DNA of 64,000 nucleotides from Sclerotinia nivalis (taxonomy: Eukaryota; Ascomycota; Leotiomycetes; Helotiales; Sclerotiniaceae), in the NCBI GenBank assembly GCA_029531795.1, contig JAPEIS010000001.1, positions 6,448,001-6,512,000 on the forward strand, given 5' to 3'. This document shows, in pieces, positions 49,877 to 63,410 of the stretch. Each line of letters opens with the position of its first letter. Position 1 is the stretch's first letter. The notes under the pieces were generated by a model. That model was not told the DNA's origin and did not search any database. It saw only the letters and a list, made by a program, of their open reading frames with translations. Made by a program: the position numbers and the translations under genes.

Positions 49877-50089
49877 TATTACAAGATCCTTGTATAAGAT
49901 ATACAAAGACCATTCGGATCCCGATCTATAGAAGTCAGCCCTTGGATAAATACAGATTAGCCACGGCTGAGGCTAGTGTTGCATACAAATGTATTTAAGG
50001 AATCGTTTCTTTTGTAGAATCATAGCTCTTCGAGCTACATCTTATTAATAAAAGTGATTCCTGTTATTCTGCCTTTTGCCTCCGTGATA
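49877..50089 (+). repeat. 3' LTR of gypsy D (213 bp)
   Basis: Aligns over its length with 44,443-44,656. The start TGTCACGGGG has decayed to TATTACAAGA, while the end keeps GCCTCCGTGATA, which is lost in the 5' copy. The complementary pattern of decay lets the original ends be deduced. Confidence 0.92.
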
Positions 50090-50443
50090 AATATATCCAG
50101 ATATTTCTTCAAAGTATCGTTGATAAATCGCTGGAATGTTATTAGGATTTCGATTAATCCGAATAATATAATTAAAGTTTCGAATAAACTGAATTGAATA
50201 TAGAATATAATCAGATATTCTTATTTTTTTTGGGATTTGAATATTATTGAAAATAGAAATGATATTTATCATTATAAAATAATTCATTCCTTTCAAATTA
50301 TCTAAAAGAAATTTAATCAAAAATAATAAATATCGATTTTTTACAAATAGATAATTTAATAGATAATAATTTATATAAAACCGGAAATCATTATTGAATT
50401 TCTTGATAAATAAAATAGACGTAACGAAGGTAAACGAATTCAA
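50045..50443 (-). pseudogene. Gypsy E RT N-terminal half
   Basis: A 132-codon open minus-strand segment with the RT fingers and palm order SFTFVTSILFIKKFNNDFRF, then INYYLLNYLFVKNRYLLFLI, as in gypsy RT (VLFVKKKDG...DYRALN-type region). The first part, to about 50,090, is E. The final codons overlap the 3' LTR of D and are an accident of insertion. It resumes on the other side of D at 44,437. Confidence 0.8.
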
Positions 50444-51149
50444 TCGAATAAATTCTTTTGTTAGATTTTCTTTTAATTATTTTTATAAAAATTTTAATTC
50501 GTTTTAAAATATTGAATATAAAATTCCAAACAATAATTTAATTCTTTTTTATAATTGGATATTATAATTGTATAAATAATACAAAGATAATTTATTAATA
50601 TTACAAAAAGATAAAATATCAATCTATAAACAAAATTCAATTAATAGATCTTTAAAGACAAAATCTTTTTTTATTTTTAGAATTCGATTGATTAATTTGA
50701 TATTAACTTGAAATATTTTGTAGCTTTTTTGAATATATATAGAACAAATTTGAATTGAGATATTTGTTATATCTCTTTTCTATAAAGTTTTAAAACAAAA
50801 TGATAAATAAACAGAATAGATTTTGATAGAAATATTGAATAGGATTTGGATATTTAACGATTATATAGATATATTATAGAATTTTCGATAAAATTCTTTA
50901 TCGAAATAGAAAGTGTTAAATATAAAGTCGATACAAAATTATATTTCTTTAATCAGATTAATTTCAGAATAATCGAATAATAAATTAGTTCAGTAATATA
51001 AATCCTTGATTTCTTTTTGTAATAATTGTTGATTTGCAAATCAATTAGAATATAACGATTCATTTAATTCTCAAACAATATTTTCTTATCGAATTTAATG
51101 ATTTCAAATAGAATAAGTAATTTATAGATCAGGAATTTGAAAGTTTTGA

Positions 51150-52272
51150 TTTAATTTTGGTTTGCAAAAATATATCTTTTATATTTATTATTTATTATAA
51201 TATAAATAGAATGGAATTGATTAAATATCGATAGAACAATAACAAATAATATCATTGAATTTGTTTGATTATTTGTTTTTTTCAGCGAAAAATAAATTTT
51301 GAATTATAATAACAAATAGATATAATATATATAGCATTTTTATTTGATAATGATTTATATTAAACAAATTCAGTTTTTTGAATTTGAAAAACTGAAAAGG
51401 AATAAATCATATAATAATATTATATATAATTAAATTTAAATAAAAAACAGAATAGAAGATAATAGAGTAGGATTGATAAAATTAGTTTTCGTTTGTATTG
51501 AACGATCATTTAAGAACAAATAATCTTTTATATAATAATCAATAGATTTATAATAAAAGTATTTTCCTTATTTATATTTATTGATATATTTTTAAAAATT
51601 AAAATCCATTAGATTTCTAGTAGATATCATTGTAACAAAAGCAAAGGATCAAATAATAGTATTTTGAAATAGAACAGGAGTATAATTAATAGAATTCGGA
51701 TTTTAAATAATAATATAAGAAACAATTGAATTATAATTAGAATCGATTGATTCTATCAAATACAATCAATGATTCTTTAATATTTATACAAATATAACGA
51801 ATATATCAATGTTATTTGTAAATAATTCAGCGATAACGATTTAATTCTTTAATTCATTCAATAGAATTTGTTTTAATAAAATAACCAGAATATTATTGTC
51901 GTTGATCATTTTAGCTTTTAATACTAATTTTTGAAATCCAATATAGAAGATACGAAATAATTAATTCTTTTGTTTTAAATTGATCAGAAGTTTTCGGATT
52001 TCGATTTGTTTCTTTTGATTTCTATAAACTCTTTTCAATATTTATAACAAATCTTTATAATCAATGAATTTAATAAATTATCCTTTAATATTATATAATC
52101 GAATTTGTACAATAATAGATCCAATAAATTTTCTTATTATATAAATCAAATAGAAATACAAAGAAATAAAAAAATTTAAAATTGATATATATTTTATTCT
52201 ATATTTGATCGATAAAACAATCGAAATCGGTTTTCGTTTTATCGAATAATATATAATCAAATATCTTTTCAC
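51150..52272 (-). pseudogene. Gypsy E gag (decayed)
   Basis: Minus-strand gag homologous to that of D. For example IGSIIVQIRLYNIKG at 52,078-52,130 is parallel to TGSAVIQIRLYNIKE in D near 45,210-45,255. Many stops follow. It is more decayed than D, consistent with greater age. Confidence 0.75.
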
Positions 52273-52664
52273 TCAAGATTTCAGCAAAACAAAAACAATA
52301 AATAGATTCATAATAAATATCAAAACCGAATAATCAAATAGATTAATAAAGATCAAAATAGATTGAACAATAGAAATAAAATAAAATTGAATTAAATAAA
52401 CAATCAATCTATTATTTTCCTTCTTTTATTTTACAAATACAATTTTCTCGATTTACAAATCGAAAATAAACTTTTGAATTATAATTTATAAATTATTTAT
52501 TTTTTCTTTTATTTTTATATAATATTTATAAAAGAAAAGAAAATAATAATATCAAATTATAATATCATCGATTACAATAATATCAAGGGAGTCAAATTGA
52601 TTAGATGAGTACGAACAAATCGATATTGTAAAAATATCGATATAAATAAATAGAAATTATAAAA

Positions 52665-52877
52665 TATTACAAAAACAATGAATAGAATAATAAATACTAT
52701 TTTTATTAATAAAATATAATTCAAGAAATTATTATTTTATAACAAAAACAATCTTCTAAATATATTTGTATATAATATTAACTCCAACAAAGACTGGCCT
52801 ACATTTATCCAAGGGCCGATCCTTATGGATCGGGAACCCAGCGGTCTCCGTATATCCTATACAGTGACCCCGTGACA
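52665..52877 (-). repeat. 5' LTR of gypsy E (213 bp)
   Basis: The reverse complement starts TGTCACGGGGTCACTGTATA and parallels both LTRs of D over the whole length, ending TGTAATA. The outer 90 bases retain GC, while the inner 120 are fully AT-converted. Confidence 0.9.
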
Positions 52878-53339
52878 ATCAACTTTATTAAAATTAACAA
52901 TTCGAAATATTGGTAAGCAATTAGCTTCAAGAAAGGACAATAGATTGGATCAGGAATAGCTATTATTATTATCAGATAATGATGAGGGGTTGGATCTATA
53001 GAATCCAGAATATCCTATAGGAGTACTGTAAAACGGATAAATTGTTTTGGATGGAATGGATTGAACAATTCTAATACTAGAATTGAAAGTATTTCGAATA
53101 ATCTGGGAAGAATATATAATAAATTTCCGAATAAAAACCTTTTGAATAAATCTATAATATATCAATAAAAGTTTTGAATTAATAATAAATATAATAATCG
53201 AAATTCCTATTCCAATATAATTTCTGAATGATGATGATGGTAATAATGATAATAATGATAGTATTTAACATTTATAGAGATCTGTAAGGAATCCCGAACC
53301 TTTTGAAGAGTATATAGATAGGCAATTCTAAAAGTGTTT
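52878..53339 (-). other. Unassigned remnant with a 71-codon minus-strand segment
   Basis: Between the LTR of E and the LTR of H. The minus strand at 52,950-53,165 reads as a Ser/Pro/Tyr-rich stretch (SIPSKTIYPFYSTPIGYSGF), possibly the disordered start of a gag from another element. A GAT/AAT trinucleotide patch lies near 53,225-53,265. No stronger evidence exists. Confidence 0.4.
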
Positions 53340-53485
53340 TATTACGGTGGTAGTTGAGTGCTTTAAGATATGATGATATTCTACGAAGGAGGAAGAAGGT
53401 GCTAGGAAAAGCGTCGACTATATAGGGGATGGGTGCCTTAGGCATCTATGCAGATTAGCTAGGAACGGGTTACGAACCCGTGATA
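53340..53485 (-). repeat. Family-B LTR of element H
   Basis: Third copy of the 146-bp LTR in this window, with GGGTGCCTTAGGCATC matching GGGTGCCTTAGGCAGC in the solo copy. Flanks are TGTTT and GTATT, so no target duplication remains. Confidence 0.9.
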
Positions 53486-55760
53486 GTATTTTCTTCCTCA
53501 AAACCTAATTTGTTCTCAAATTACTGATAAAACCTTTTGTAAAACAATTGTTCAAGCAAAGTCTTATCTAGATGCTTCAAATTCTTGAGTTATAAAATCA
53601 TTTTTTAAATTTTAAGATCGTTTTAAAATTTAAGATACTATTTTCTTATTCAAGTAAATTGTAAAAAAAAATTTATTGATCATTATAGAATCTTTATAGA
53701 AATTGAAATTGGTAATAATACTATAATATCTAAATGATCTAAGATTTATGTATGATAATGGTTTAGATTTTTCGGGGTATAAACAATAATATTCGATTAA
53801 GGTTTTCTTATTACCTTTTAAATCTAATATTGATTGTCAGATTGGTATGTAGTATCTTTATTTGATTTGATAATGATAATTATTTTCATTATAATTATTA
53901 AGTATATCTTCAAATATCCATTTCTGAATTGATTCTTTTTCTCCATTTTCTCTTTCGAGAATTCTATCCTTTATAATTTTCGATTTTGATTCGTTAATCA
54001 AAATTTGTCCTGAGAAATAAGGTTTTGAATATATTGATCTTAATAACGAATAATATAATACTAAAAAAATTTATATATTTTTTAATAATTTGATCAAATA
54101 AATATATAAATAAACCTTTATTATTTTGTATAATCCGATTTATTTGTTATCGAGCTTTTTTATTTTATAAGATATCTTTATATTTTTTATATTTATATAT
54201 ACTTTTTGTTCTTTTGTATATCATAATGAATTTGATTTATTTCGATTTATATATTCTTTGTAGATTGTAATAGATTGTTTTATAAATACTTTGAATTGAT
54301 TTAGGATATATTTTATTCTATTAATTGTTTTGTTTCCTTTGAAGAATTCGCATTTTTGAATTATTGTTATATTTAAAGGATAGAATTTATTAGATTCTAT
54401 ACTCAATTGTAAATTAAAATTATAATTTGTAAAGAATAGCGAATAACCAATTGTTTCAGAAATCAAATTGTTCGAAGTAAATTCTGTTAAGGATAATTAT
54501 TCCATTCAATCATCCTAATAAAAGTTTATAAATGTATATAAGTATTATTCTAGAATTGAATTAATTTATTCCATTTAATCATTTGTTTATAGATGAAACA
54601 TTGAACTATATTTAAGGGCTATTTTCAATTATTCAGAAAATTGTATTCAGAATCCCGATACGAATTGTATTCCTTAATCTAAAATGATATTTTCCGATAG
54701 ATTATATAATATATAAATACAATTAATGAAAACATTAATCAATTCTTCTATTGTCAAAGATCTTATATCTATAAAATACTTCATTTTTGTCAATCTATAA
54801 ACAATTATTAATATATATTTGTATATTGAATCGTAATATTTATAATCTAGCAAAAATATAATATAATCGATCGAAATATCTGATTACAATCGGAAAAGAA
54901 CAAACAACGGTTTCAGAAACCCTAAAGAAGATGATTTTAGAGATTTTGTTCGGATACAAAATTCATAAACTTGAATATAAGTGTTTATTTCTTAATACAT
55001 CTATAATCATCAATAGCTTTTGAAAACCAAATCAATAGTCTTCATACGATTAAGATGATCAACAAAGCTTAACAAATATATTTTATATAAAATTTGTATC
55101 TTCAATTTATTATCAAACAGAATCTATAGTTTTTCCTAATAATAGATCTTATTATTGTAAATACAATAATCTTGTATAATTATTTATAGGATTTTCCTGA
55201 ATTCTTTTGATTATTTGATTGTAAAAGGATCTTTGATTATTGAGATTAATTATTTGATTATATCTGATCTATTATATCAATAAACTTATCGATGAACTTG
55301 TTTTCAAATAGTATTATTCAATCTATTACAGTTAACAAAAGATCATCTGTAAATTCTCTATATAAATCTATATTGAATCTATTGATAAATAAAACAATCA
55401 TTTTCAGTTTTTTAAATATTCGTTATTGAAATCAAAGCTATCAAATCGATCCTTTTGTTAGCGATTCAAAGTATCTGGCCGGATTGCTTTAATTCCTGAT
55501 CGATATACGATACAGAAATTGTATTGAAATAAAAACTCTAACTATTATATTTGATATTGATTTAATACTTTCGTTATTATAAAGTATTCCAGATTCTTGT
55601 AATCGATCAAGATTTCGAATTCCTATTGAGATCTTTATAATTCCGATCATCATTTCTTTATTGATTTAATAATAGCTAATAGTTCTTTATTGTAGATCTT
55701 ATAATATAAAAACAAATCATATAAATATTCGATATAAATACAATTAATCTCGATTTATAT
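53340..55760 (-). mobile_element. Truncated gypsy H: family-B LTR plus pol 3' part
   Basis: The 3' LTR is at 53,340-53,485 (146 bp, family B, reading TGTCACGGGTTCG on the minus strand with a decayed first base). The adjoining internal sequence parallels the LTR-proximal region of A. Minus-strand pol follows in the order chromodomain/integrase C-terminus, integrase (CEFFKGNKTINRIKYILNQ at about 54,300-54,365, matching QEFFKSNRTTDCIEYILKQ in A), then RNase H near 55,500-55,750. RT and gag are missing, so the element is truncated at about 55,760. No matching target duplication is visible. Confidence 0.75.
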
Positions 55761-57685
55761 CAAAACTTATAAATTCAATTTTTTTGGTTAAAAGAAAATC
55801 TATAAATTTCTTTTTCATCAATACAAAACTTTATAATATATTCTTGATGATTATATATTGGATTTATAAAGAATACTATAAATAATTTTCTATAAAATCT
55901 TTTCCTTAAAGATATAATAGATATCAAAAATTTTAATGAATTTCTTGAAAAGATTATTAATAATCTTTATAGAATTCCGAATAAAGATAATTGATATAAT
56001 TCAAAATTCAAAATCGAATACAATAATACGAATCTATTTATTCCTCTACAAAAGCTTATATATCGAAATATATTGGATTATATTCGCTTTCTTTTTAGAT
56101 ATCGATTATTTACAAAAGGATTAGTATAGATTCTAATTCGTTAATATAATAATTTGAGGAAGAGAATATATAACAAAATATATATAAAGAATTGATAATA
56201 AAAAATACAAATGAAACTTCTATATAATATAATTATTATATTAATCATTATTTCAATAAATAAAATTATTATAACGAAATTATAAGGAAATTTAATTGTA
56301 TAATTAATCTATATTATTATAGGGAATTTGAATAATGATTTATATCAATAATAAAAAATTTCAAATAAATTATTTCTTAACTTTATTCTAGTTATTAAAA
56401 GATTGATTAAGATAATAAATCAAAAAATTGTTAAGAATATAAAAATTCAATTATATTATATATCTATAAAGATAATATTAATTTATTTGTTATTTTTTCC
56501 CTTAATTGAAAAATTATATATACTAATTTCTAAAAAGTATTCGAAAAACTTAAATCATTTATATATTACATTAATAGAAATATTCGTCAATACCATCCAA
56601 TATTAATTAATATTATTATCGATTACAAAAAATAAACTTTGATTACTAATATTAAAATTGATATATAATATATTATTTGCTAAATCCCATTATTAATTCA
56701 AAAAGACCTTTCTAAAAGATATCCTTTTCGAATATACAATCAAATACAAAACTAAATCAATAAACAATAATAAAACAATATTAAGAAACAAAACGAGAAT
56801 TGAATTTATAAAACTTTCAATTTTATATAATAATATTTATTTATCAATATTTACAAATATATAACAATCGATATACTTTATTAAATTCAAAAAGAATTAG
56901 TTTCAGATTTGTTTATTTGATTACAAATTCTTCTCATCGATTTATATCCAGAAATATATCAAATTAAAATTCGATTGAAGAAAAAGTAATAAAGAATCAA
57001 AGATTCAAATATTTCATCTTTTGAAGATAATATTAAAATTGAAAAACTTGATATTAAATTTTAGCAAACTCTTTATTTTATTAATTTTAAATATTTTTTA
57101 TACTTTAATTAAATTATACAATAAATTAAAATAAAAAAAAGATATTATATAAATACTTCTCTCTATAATAACATTTCTCATGAAAAAGATTATTTCAATT
57201 ATATTAATATATATTAAAATTATAATAAATTTTACAATATAGATCTTTATACAATCATTCGATAATAATTCTCTTCAATATCTAATTCATACTTTAAATC
57301 AAATCGATAAAACAAAATATACTTTCCGAAAATATCAATCGCAGAATAAAGATCATCCGAAATTTTATATTTTGATATATTATATAAATTATATTCAACG
57401 ATTTGGTATTTTAGAAAGATTCAATATTGAAATAATAAAAATTATTCATAAATATTTGATAAAAGCTTTTTTTTTGATCGAACAAACAAAGATATAATAT
57501 ATCTATACTAAATTACAAAATATAATACTTGTTTAACAAACTTTCAAACGATAAAGAATATTATTTTATATACTTAATATATTACTATCAATCCTGATCT
57601 AGATTCAAAGAAATACCAAATAATTCGAATAATAATAACTTTATTTCTTTTTGAATAATTTCGAATTCTTTTCTTATTATCAATA
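55761..57685. other. Highly AT-rich region without recognisable features
   Basis: Short open frames occur on both strands (for example 55,936-56,124 and 56,403-56,606, plus), but the residues are almost all Ile, Leu, Lys, Asn and Tyr. That is what RIP-converted DNA gives by chance. I see no terminal repeats or domain. Confidence 0.55.
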
Positions 57686-57714
57686 AGTCTAGTACCCCAC
57701 TTTTCGGCCACCCC
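57686..57714. repeat. Orphan terminal inverted repeat of the outer DNA transposon type
   Basis: AGTCTAGTACCCCACTTTTC followed by GGCCACCCC matches the termini at 19,823 and 22,461 except for a few changes. It is preceded by TA at 57,684-57,685. The partner end is absent, because element C begins 16 bases later and no inverted copy is seen nearby. Confidence 0.8.
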
Positions 57715-57729
57715 AAAAAAAACTATTAT

Positions 57730-57892
57730 TATCACGGCGAGGGAAAAGGTATATATAGGGTTGATCTATAGTTGTATTATAAGGAGAGGAAGAAAGTCAA
57801 GGAGGTGATCTGACTATATAGAAATAAATGTATACATGTATACCTAAGGTATATATGATTATGTGCAAATGAAGGGAGATGAATCTATAATA
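57730..57892 (-). repeat. 3' LTR of gypsy C
   Basis: 163 bp beginning TATCACGGCGAGGGAAAAGG. Its GG-rich start is kept, whereas the right LTR reads TATTACAACAAAAAAAAAGA there. Conversely its end is decayed (ATCTATAATA) where the right LTR keeps ACCCGTAACA. Confidence 0.92.
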
Positions 57893-59988
57893 GTATTTCC
57901 TTTTCAAAAAACCCATTTGATCCTAAATGGGCATTAAAAAATAAAGAAAAATAAAGAAAAAACATAGGTCCTTTTTCAATTAGATCCCTAAACAAAAATG
58001 TATAGTATCTTTTAATGATATTATATCCTTTAATATACGATAATCTAAACGCTATATCTTCAATTATAATAATATATAATATACCTTTAAACGAAACGAA
58101 TAGTTTTGATGCGAATAGATCTTCATAGAATAGATGTAATAATCGCATTATATAACTCTGGTTGCAAATTCTATGATTCCGGTTTCAATATAGCAGTATC
58201 GGAGTACTTTAAAATCCAAATTGGCGGTTCTAGTTTCTTTAAATAAAGGCAATGATATTCGATAAGAATTTTCTTATTACTTTTTAAATTATTAGCTGAT
58301 TATTAAATTGATATATAATATCTTTATTTGATCAAATAATAATGGTCATCTTTATTATGATTATCTAGAACTCTTTCAAATATTCATTTTTGAACAAACT
58401 CATTTTCATCATTGTTCTGTTCCAAAATTCTGTTCCATATAATCAGGGATTCTGATTCATTAATCATTGCTTAAACCAGAAAATGAGGATTAGTATAAAT
58501 TGGAAGTAAAAAAGAATGATAAAAAACAAAGAAGATTTTAATGTTTTCAGATAATTGAACAAGATAAGTATAAAAATAAACCTTGAGAATTTTGTAAAAA
58601 CCGATCTATTTATTATCTAGCTTCTTTGCTTTTCATAAAATCTTCATATTCCTAATATTGATATAGACTTTCTGGCTGATTGTATAACAAGATGAATCAA
58701 AACGATGATGATTAGTATAATTCTTATAAATAACAATTGTTTGTTATACAAAAACACGAAATTATTCCAAAATATATTCCATATGATCTGTAGTCCGATT
58801 TTCTTTAAAGAATTCCTGTTTTTGTGCTAAAATTATATCCAACGGGTAAGGTTTACTAGGTTCAATATCTAAATGCAGATTAAAGTTATAATTGATGAAG
58901 AAAAACAAGCAATTAGTCGTTTTAGAGATTATATTGTTGGATACAAACTCGTTTTAGTGGTAGTTAACAAAAGCTTATAAATATTATTCCAGAATCGAAT
59001 TAATATATTCGGTTTGATTATTTATTTGAGAATGAAAAGCTGAAGAATGCTTTAAAGTAATTCCCAATCGTTCCGAAAATTGTAATCAGAATCCTGATAC
59101 GAATTGTATTCTTCGATCGGAAATAATATTGTTTGGAAGTTTATAAAGTGTATAAATACAATTGATAAAAGTATCGATTAGTTTTTCTATTATTAGTATA
59201 TATATATCGATGAAATATCTCATTTTGATTAGTTTGCAGATTATTATTAAGATATATTTATAAATAGAATTATAATGAATATAGTCTGAAAGCGGTATAA
59301 TATAATCGATTATATACGAAAAGGGATAGATAACGGTTTCAAAAATCCAAAAGGCATCGATTTAAACGATTTGATACAAATATAAAGTTTGTAGATCTTT
59401 ATATAGAATGCAATTTCTAAATATATATTAGATTATCAATATATATAAAAGATAAGATCGATTATTTTAATTCGATCAGAATAATCGGCAGAATTAGAAA
59501 AATGAATCCGATAGATAATTTGAAATTTGAATTTATCGTTTAATGGAATCCAAAATTTATTCCGGTAGTAAATCTTGAAGCTTTGAATATTATTTTTCTA
59601 TTGTTTTGATAATAATAAGTAATTCCTTATTGTAGATCTTATAATTGCATTCCGCTATTGTATATTTAGATGAAAAGTAAACGATCGGATGCAAAACGTT
59701 ATTATTATTGTATTGTAAGAGAACTCCTTCTAAGGCCCAATCGGAAACATCGATTTCCAAAACAGTTTTCTATTTATAATCGAAGTATACTAAAACCGGT
59801 GTTATTGTGAAAATCCTTTTTAAAGTATCAAAAGTCTTTATATAATTTATAATCTAATTCTATATAATGTTTTTCTATAAAAGATTGTTGAAAGAATAAC
59901 AAATCTTTGAAAAATCTTTTATAAAATGCTGGTAGAAGTTGACGAAGTTAAGAAATCGTTGTAAATCCTTTATATACAAAAGCAATTT

Positions 59989-60552
59989 TCAAAATGTAAT
60001 AATTGTAATCTTTTCTTGATCCATTTCGATGCTTTCGGTTGTAATGATAAGATCCAGATACTTTGTTTTTATGGTTTCGAATTTGTATTTGTTAATATCA
60101 ATTTGTAATCCAGTATTTATTAGCTTTTGAATTACTTGATGAATATGCTCTTTATACTTTATAGGATTATCGGAATAGATTAAGATATTATCGAGATATA
60201 CGGTGCAATACTTGTTCAATTTGTCGAAAAGTATATGATTAATATAATGTTGAAATAATATAGATGTATTGCAAAGATTGAAAGGTATAATTAGAGATTC
60301 AAAAAGATTAAAATGAATGATAAATATAGTTTTCCATTCATTCCCTTCAACGATTTGTAATTTGTTGAATGTTGTAATGATATCAAACTTGGTATAAATT
60401 TTTGCATTGTAGAGAGTATTTAGCATTTCGCAAATAATAGGTAATGGATAGTGATTCTTTATGGTAATATTATTGAGTCCTCGATAGTCTTGATAGATAT
60501 GGATTCCCTTTTTAGATTTGACAGTCAACAATAAAGGAGAGGTATATTGCAA
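59989..60552 (-). pseudogene. Gypsy C reverse transcriptase, longest open fragment (187 codons)
   Basis: Reads SPLLLTVKSKKGIHIYQDYR, then IKNHYPLPII, the first catalytic Asp in KFDIITTFNK, and the box YLDN at 60,187-60,198 in place of YLDD. It then reaches the thumb (INKYKFE). The protease and N-terminal part upstream are interrupted by stops. RT copies element RNA into DNA; loss of the second Asp would abolish this. This is the best-preserved coding stretch of C. Confidence 0.9.
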
Positions 60553-61782
60553 TCTCGATTCTCGAATGAATTTTTTGGAAAGATTATCATCGAATTATTT
60601 GTATACCATTATTAATTTTATTGGCGATAAAGGATAGTTTTTGAAATAAAATAGCTTTTTATTAGATATCAATTCAATCTTGTGATTTCAGATTTGATGA
60701 GGTGGTAGTTTATCTGTATAATGTAAAAGAAAGGTAGAAAGTTTATTTTGTAATTATATAGAAAACCTTTATTGTATTTGATCATTATTAAAGGAAAATT
60801 TGTTAATTAAAAATTTATCGATATTAGTTTTAGAGATCTTCTGCAAATAAAACGGTTTATAATAATCGTATACAAAATCATAAAATTGTAATGGAGTTTT
60901 AAAAAACATCTCTGCTATATTACTTTATCTTTATAAAATCGATCGAAAATCCTTTTCTGTAAGTGTTGGGAATAATGTAGTTTATTGTAGATAATCTTGC
61001 TCAATAGTTTTCTATGTAGTATTCAATTCATTCTATATCAATCGGATAGTCCGAATGTTATTTTGTTGATAGAACAAAACAAAACTAGAAGTTTATAATT
61101 AACAAATGTTATTTATATTTGGATTTGTATCCTTGTAGATAAATATAAAAAATTCCTTAACAGAAAACAAAAACAAATGGTTTTTTGGATTGTAAACAAA
61201 ACGATATCGACCTGTAATCTTCAAGATCAACTTTGGATATAGACAATTGGGAATCATTTATATTTGATTATTTGATTCCCTGTAACACTTTATTCGATAA
61301 TGATTCATATCAAACATCAGATCTTGCTGAAATTCGAAATCAACAAAAGAATTATCAGATTATAATATATAATCCTTATTTAATATCTCTTCAATAAAAG
61401 ATTTTTTATAAGAAGCTTTTTTAGAAATAGAAAATATTTGAATAGATAAAAAATCGACATCATCCTTTAAACAATTTTCGATATAAAGAGAATGATATTT
61501 ATAATCTGTATATTTAATTTTTATATCAAAATCAATAAAGAATTTATTTAAAAATTCGATAATATCGATAATCTATTATAAAGTAACTTTTGCTAGATCC
61601 TTTTGTTCTTTGATTATAAATAGAATCGTTAGTATAATAATTGGCTTTGAATTATAATATACTGAACAATTGGAAACACAATAATTTGAAAAGAATATTA
61701 AATTTATTTCTGTTCAATTGATAATAGAATTATAGTATTGCAATTACAATAAACCAAAGATTAATAGCATCTTTGATGAAAA

Positions 61783-63410
61783 CTAAATGATATAAAAAAA
61801 CCAATATTTATAATAATCCCTTATAGCGATTTCCATTACAAAATATTTTATAATTCTGTCAACAACCTTTTTATCGGTAAATCGAAGTTCGTAAGGAAAA
61901 AATAAGAATTGTATTTCAATATTGTATTTAAAAATAAAAGAACAATCAATAAAAACTTCTTTGAAATATTTACTATCAATGAGATTTGTAACAATAAAAG
62001 GGTTTTCATATACAAGGAATATAATGGTTTTAATAAATAAAGATTTGTTATTCATAAAATTGAATTATAATGACTTATATTTATCTATTCCTCGATTTAT
62101 TTTTTTGCTTTTAGTATTCCTTCACAAACGATTTTTTGTAAAAATTAGTTTTTTCCTTATTCAGGACTTTCCTTGATTGAATTAAATATAAAAACAATCT
62201 CTTTTAATTCAATATAGCTTTGTTATTATATTTAATTCAAATATTATTAATCTTATATCCAATTACCAATATATCCTTCTCGAAATCCATTATAACTATT
62301 ATTAAACCTATTAACACCTCGGAAAACTGGGGCGGCAATATATTGAACAAAAGCCAAATTAATTGAAACAACAATATTATAATTGGAAAAGACATTAGTA
62401 AAAGCTTATTTACCAGAAAAAAGATTACTATTGATATTATAAATGATATAATAATCAATTTAAAGATAACCAATCCTATTATAACAATTATAAAAAACTA
62501 CAGGATTAAATTTCTTTTTCTTATTTTGCTGATTTTTTTCTTATTATCCCTTTTGTTTCATTATATCAAAGTCTATAGAATCATTATCATCAATAGCAAA
62601 TACATTACCAGAATTTTTGTTATAATATTTGATATCACAAAGATTTTAATTCCAAATAAAGAATTTCTTTTGTCAATTATCAATATTATCGGCAGTGTAA
62701 AGATTCGAATCATTAATGATTAAAATTCGGAAAAAAACAATAACCTTTTGTTTTATCACGTTAACAATCTTACAATCAGATTTGTAATAAGAATTAACCA
62801 AATGAAATAACATAAAGAAAAAAACCGAAAAGGACTCTTTTGAATTCATAAAAAGTTTATCGAATTTGAATAAAGCTTCTCTTTCAATATCCACAGAGAT
62901 ATATAATTTATCCAATTTGGCCAAAAACAAAATAACAAAATCGAAACAATTGAGATCATCAACAAATCTAATGATATTTGTAATATACTCTTATTATATT
63001 TGATTATTGAGAAAATTAATAACATAATTAAACTTTTTTTATTCGGAAATAAAGAATTGTAAATCAATTATCCAACAAAATTGTAAACCCAATTTCTAGG
63101 ATTGATAATCCTTTTGATAAACAAAAATATTAGATCTTTCATTTTTAAAAATAAACAAATCCTTCTAAATTTAACAAAGAATAATTAATTTCTAATCAAT
63201 AACAATATTACTAATATTCAACTAAATTTGTTTACCAGTTAAGATACAAAAAAGCCCAACATTTTCTGCTTTGAATTCCTTGATTTTATTTGTTTGAATA
63301 ACAATATAAATAATTTGAATAATAAAGCGATTTTCGATAACAGAAAAAATATAATTCAAATAAACAGTTTGTTCGTCAAAACCGATAACAAAGTTTGGCA
63401 TCACCAAAGT
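61783..63410 (-). pseudogene. Gypsy C gag and protease-proximal region (decayed)
   Basis: Open pieces at 61,783-62,055, 62,673-62,930 and 63,222-63,407 match A in order. An example is AKLDKLYISVDIEREALFKF at 62,865-62,924, identical in register to the gag of A. The knuckle near 62,435-62,480 reads YNCYNRIGYL then a stop and IDY, so all structural Cys and His positions are replaced, one more than in A. Confidence 0.8.

Larger units (their letters stand above)
44443..50089 (+). mobile_element. Full-length Ty3/gypsy chromovirus D (5.65 kb)
   Basis: The LTRs are 214 bp (44,443-44,656) and 213 bp (49,877-50,089). The target duplication AATAT is at 44,438-44,442 and 50,090-50,094. The 5' LTR starts TGTCACGGGGTCCCCGTATA and the 3' LTR ends with CCGTGATA, so the intact form had TGTCACGG...CCGTGACA ends. 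Between them lie gag (44,923-45,993), RT, RNase H, integrase and a C-terminal chromodomain, all on the plus strand. It inserted into element E in opposite orientation. The RT box is YLNN and many stops exist, so it is inactive. Confidence 0.95.
43982..52877 (-). mobile_element. Gypsy E, inverted relative of D and split by D
   Basis: On the minus strand: LTR 52,665-52,877, gag about 51,150-52,272, RT 50,443-50,095, then interruption by D (44,443-50,089 with duplicated AATAT). It resumes at 44,437 with the RT box region and RNase H start, and is truncated at about 43,982. The order and wording of its segments parallel D, so the two belong to one family. The inner piece after D ends in FFD..KKNIILKIN, where D has FFD..KKNVILETN. 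No 3' LTR is present. Confidence 0.8.
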
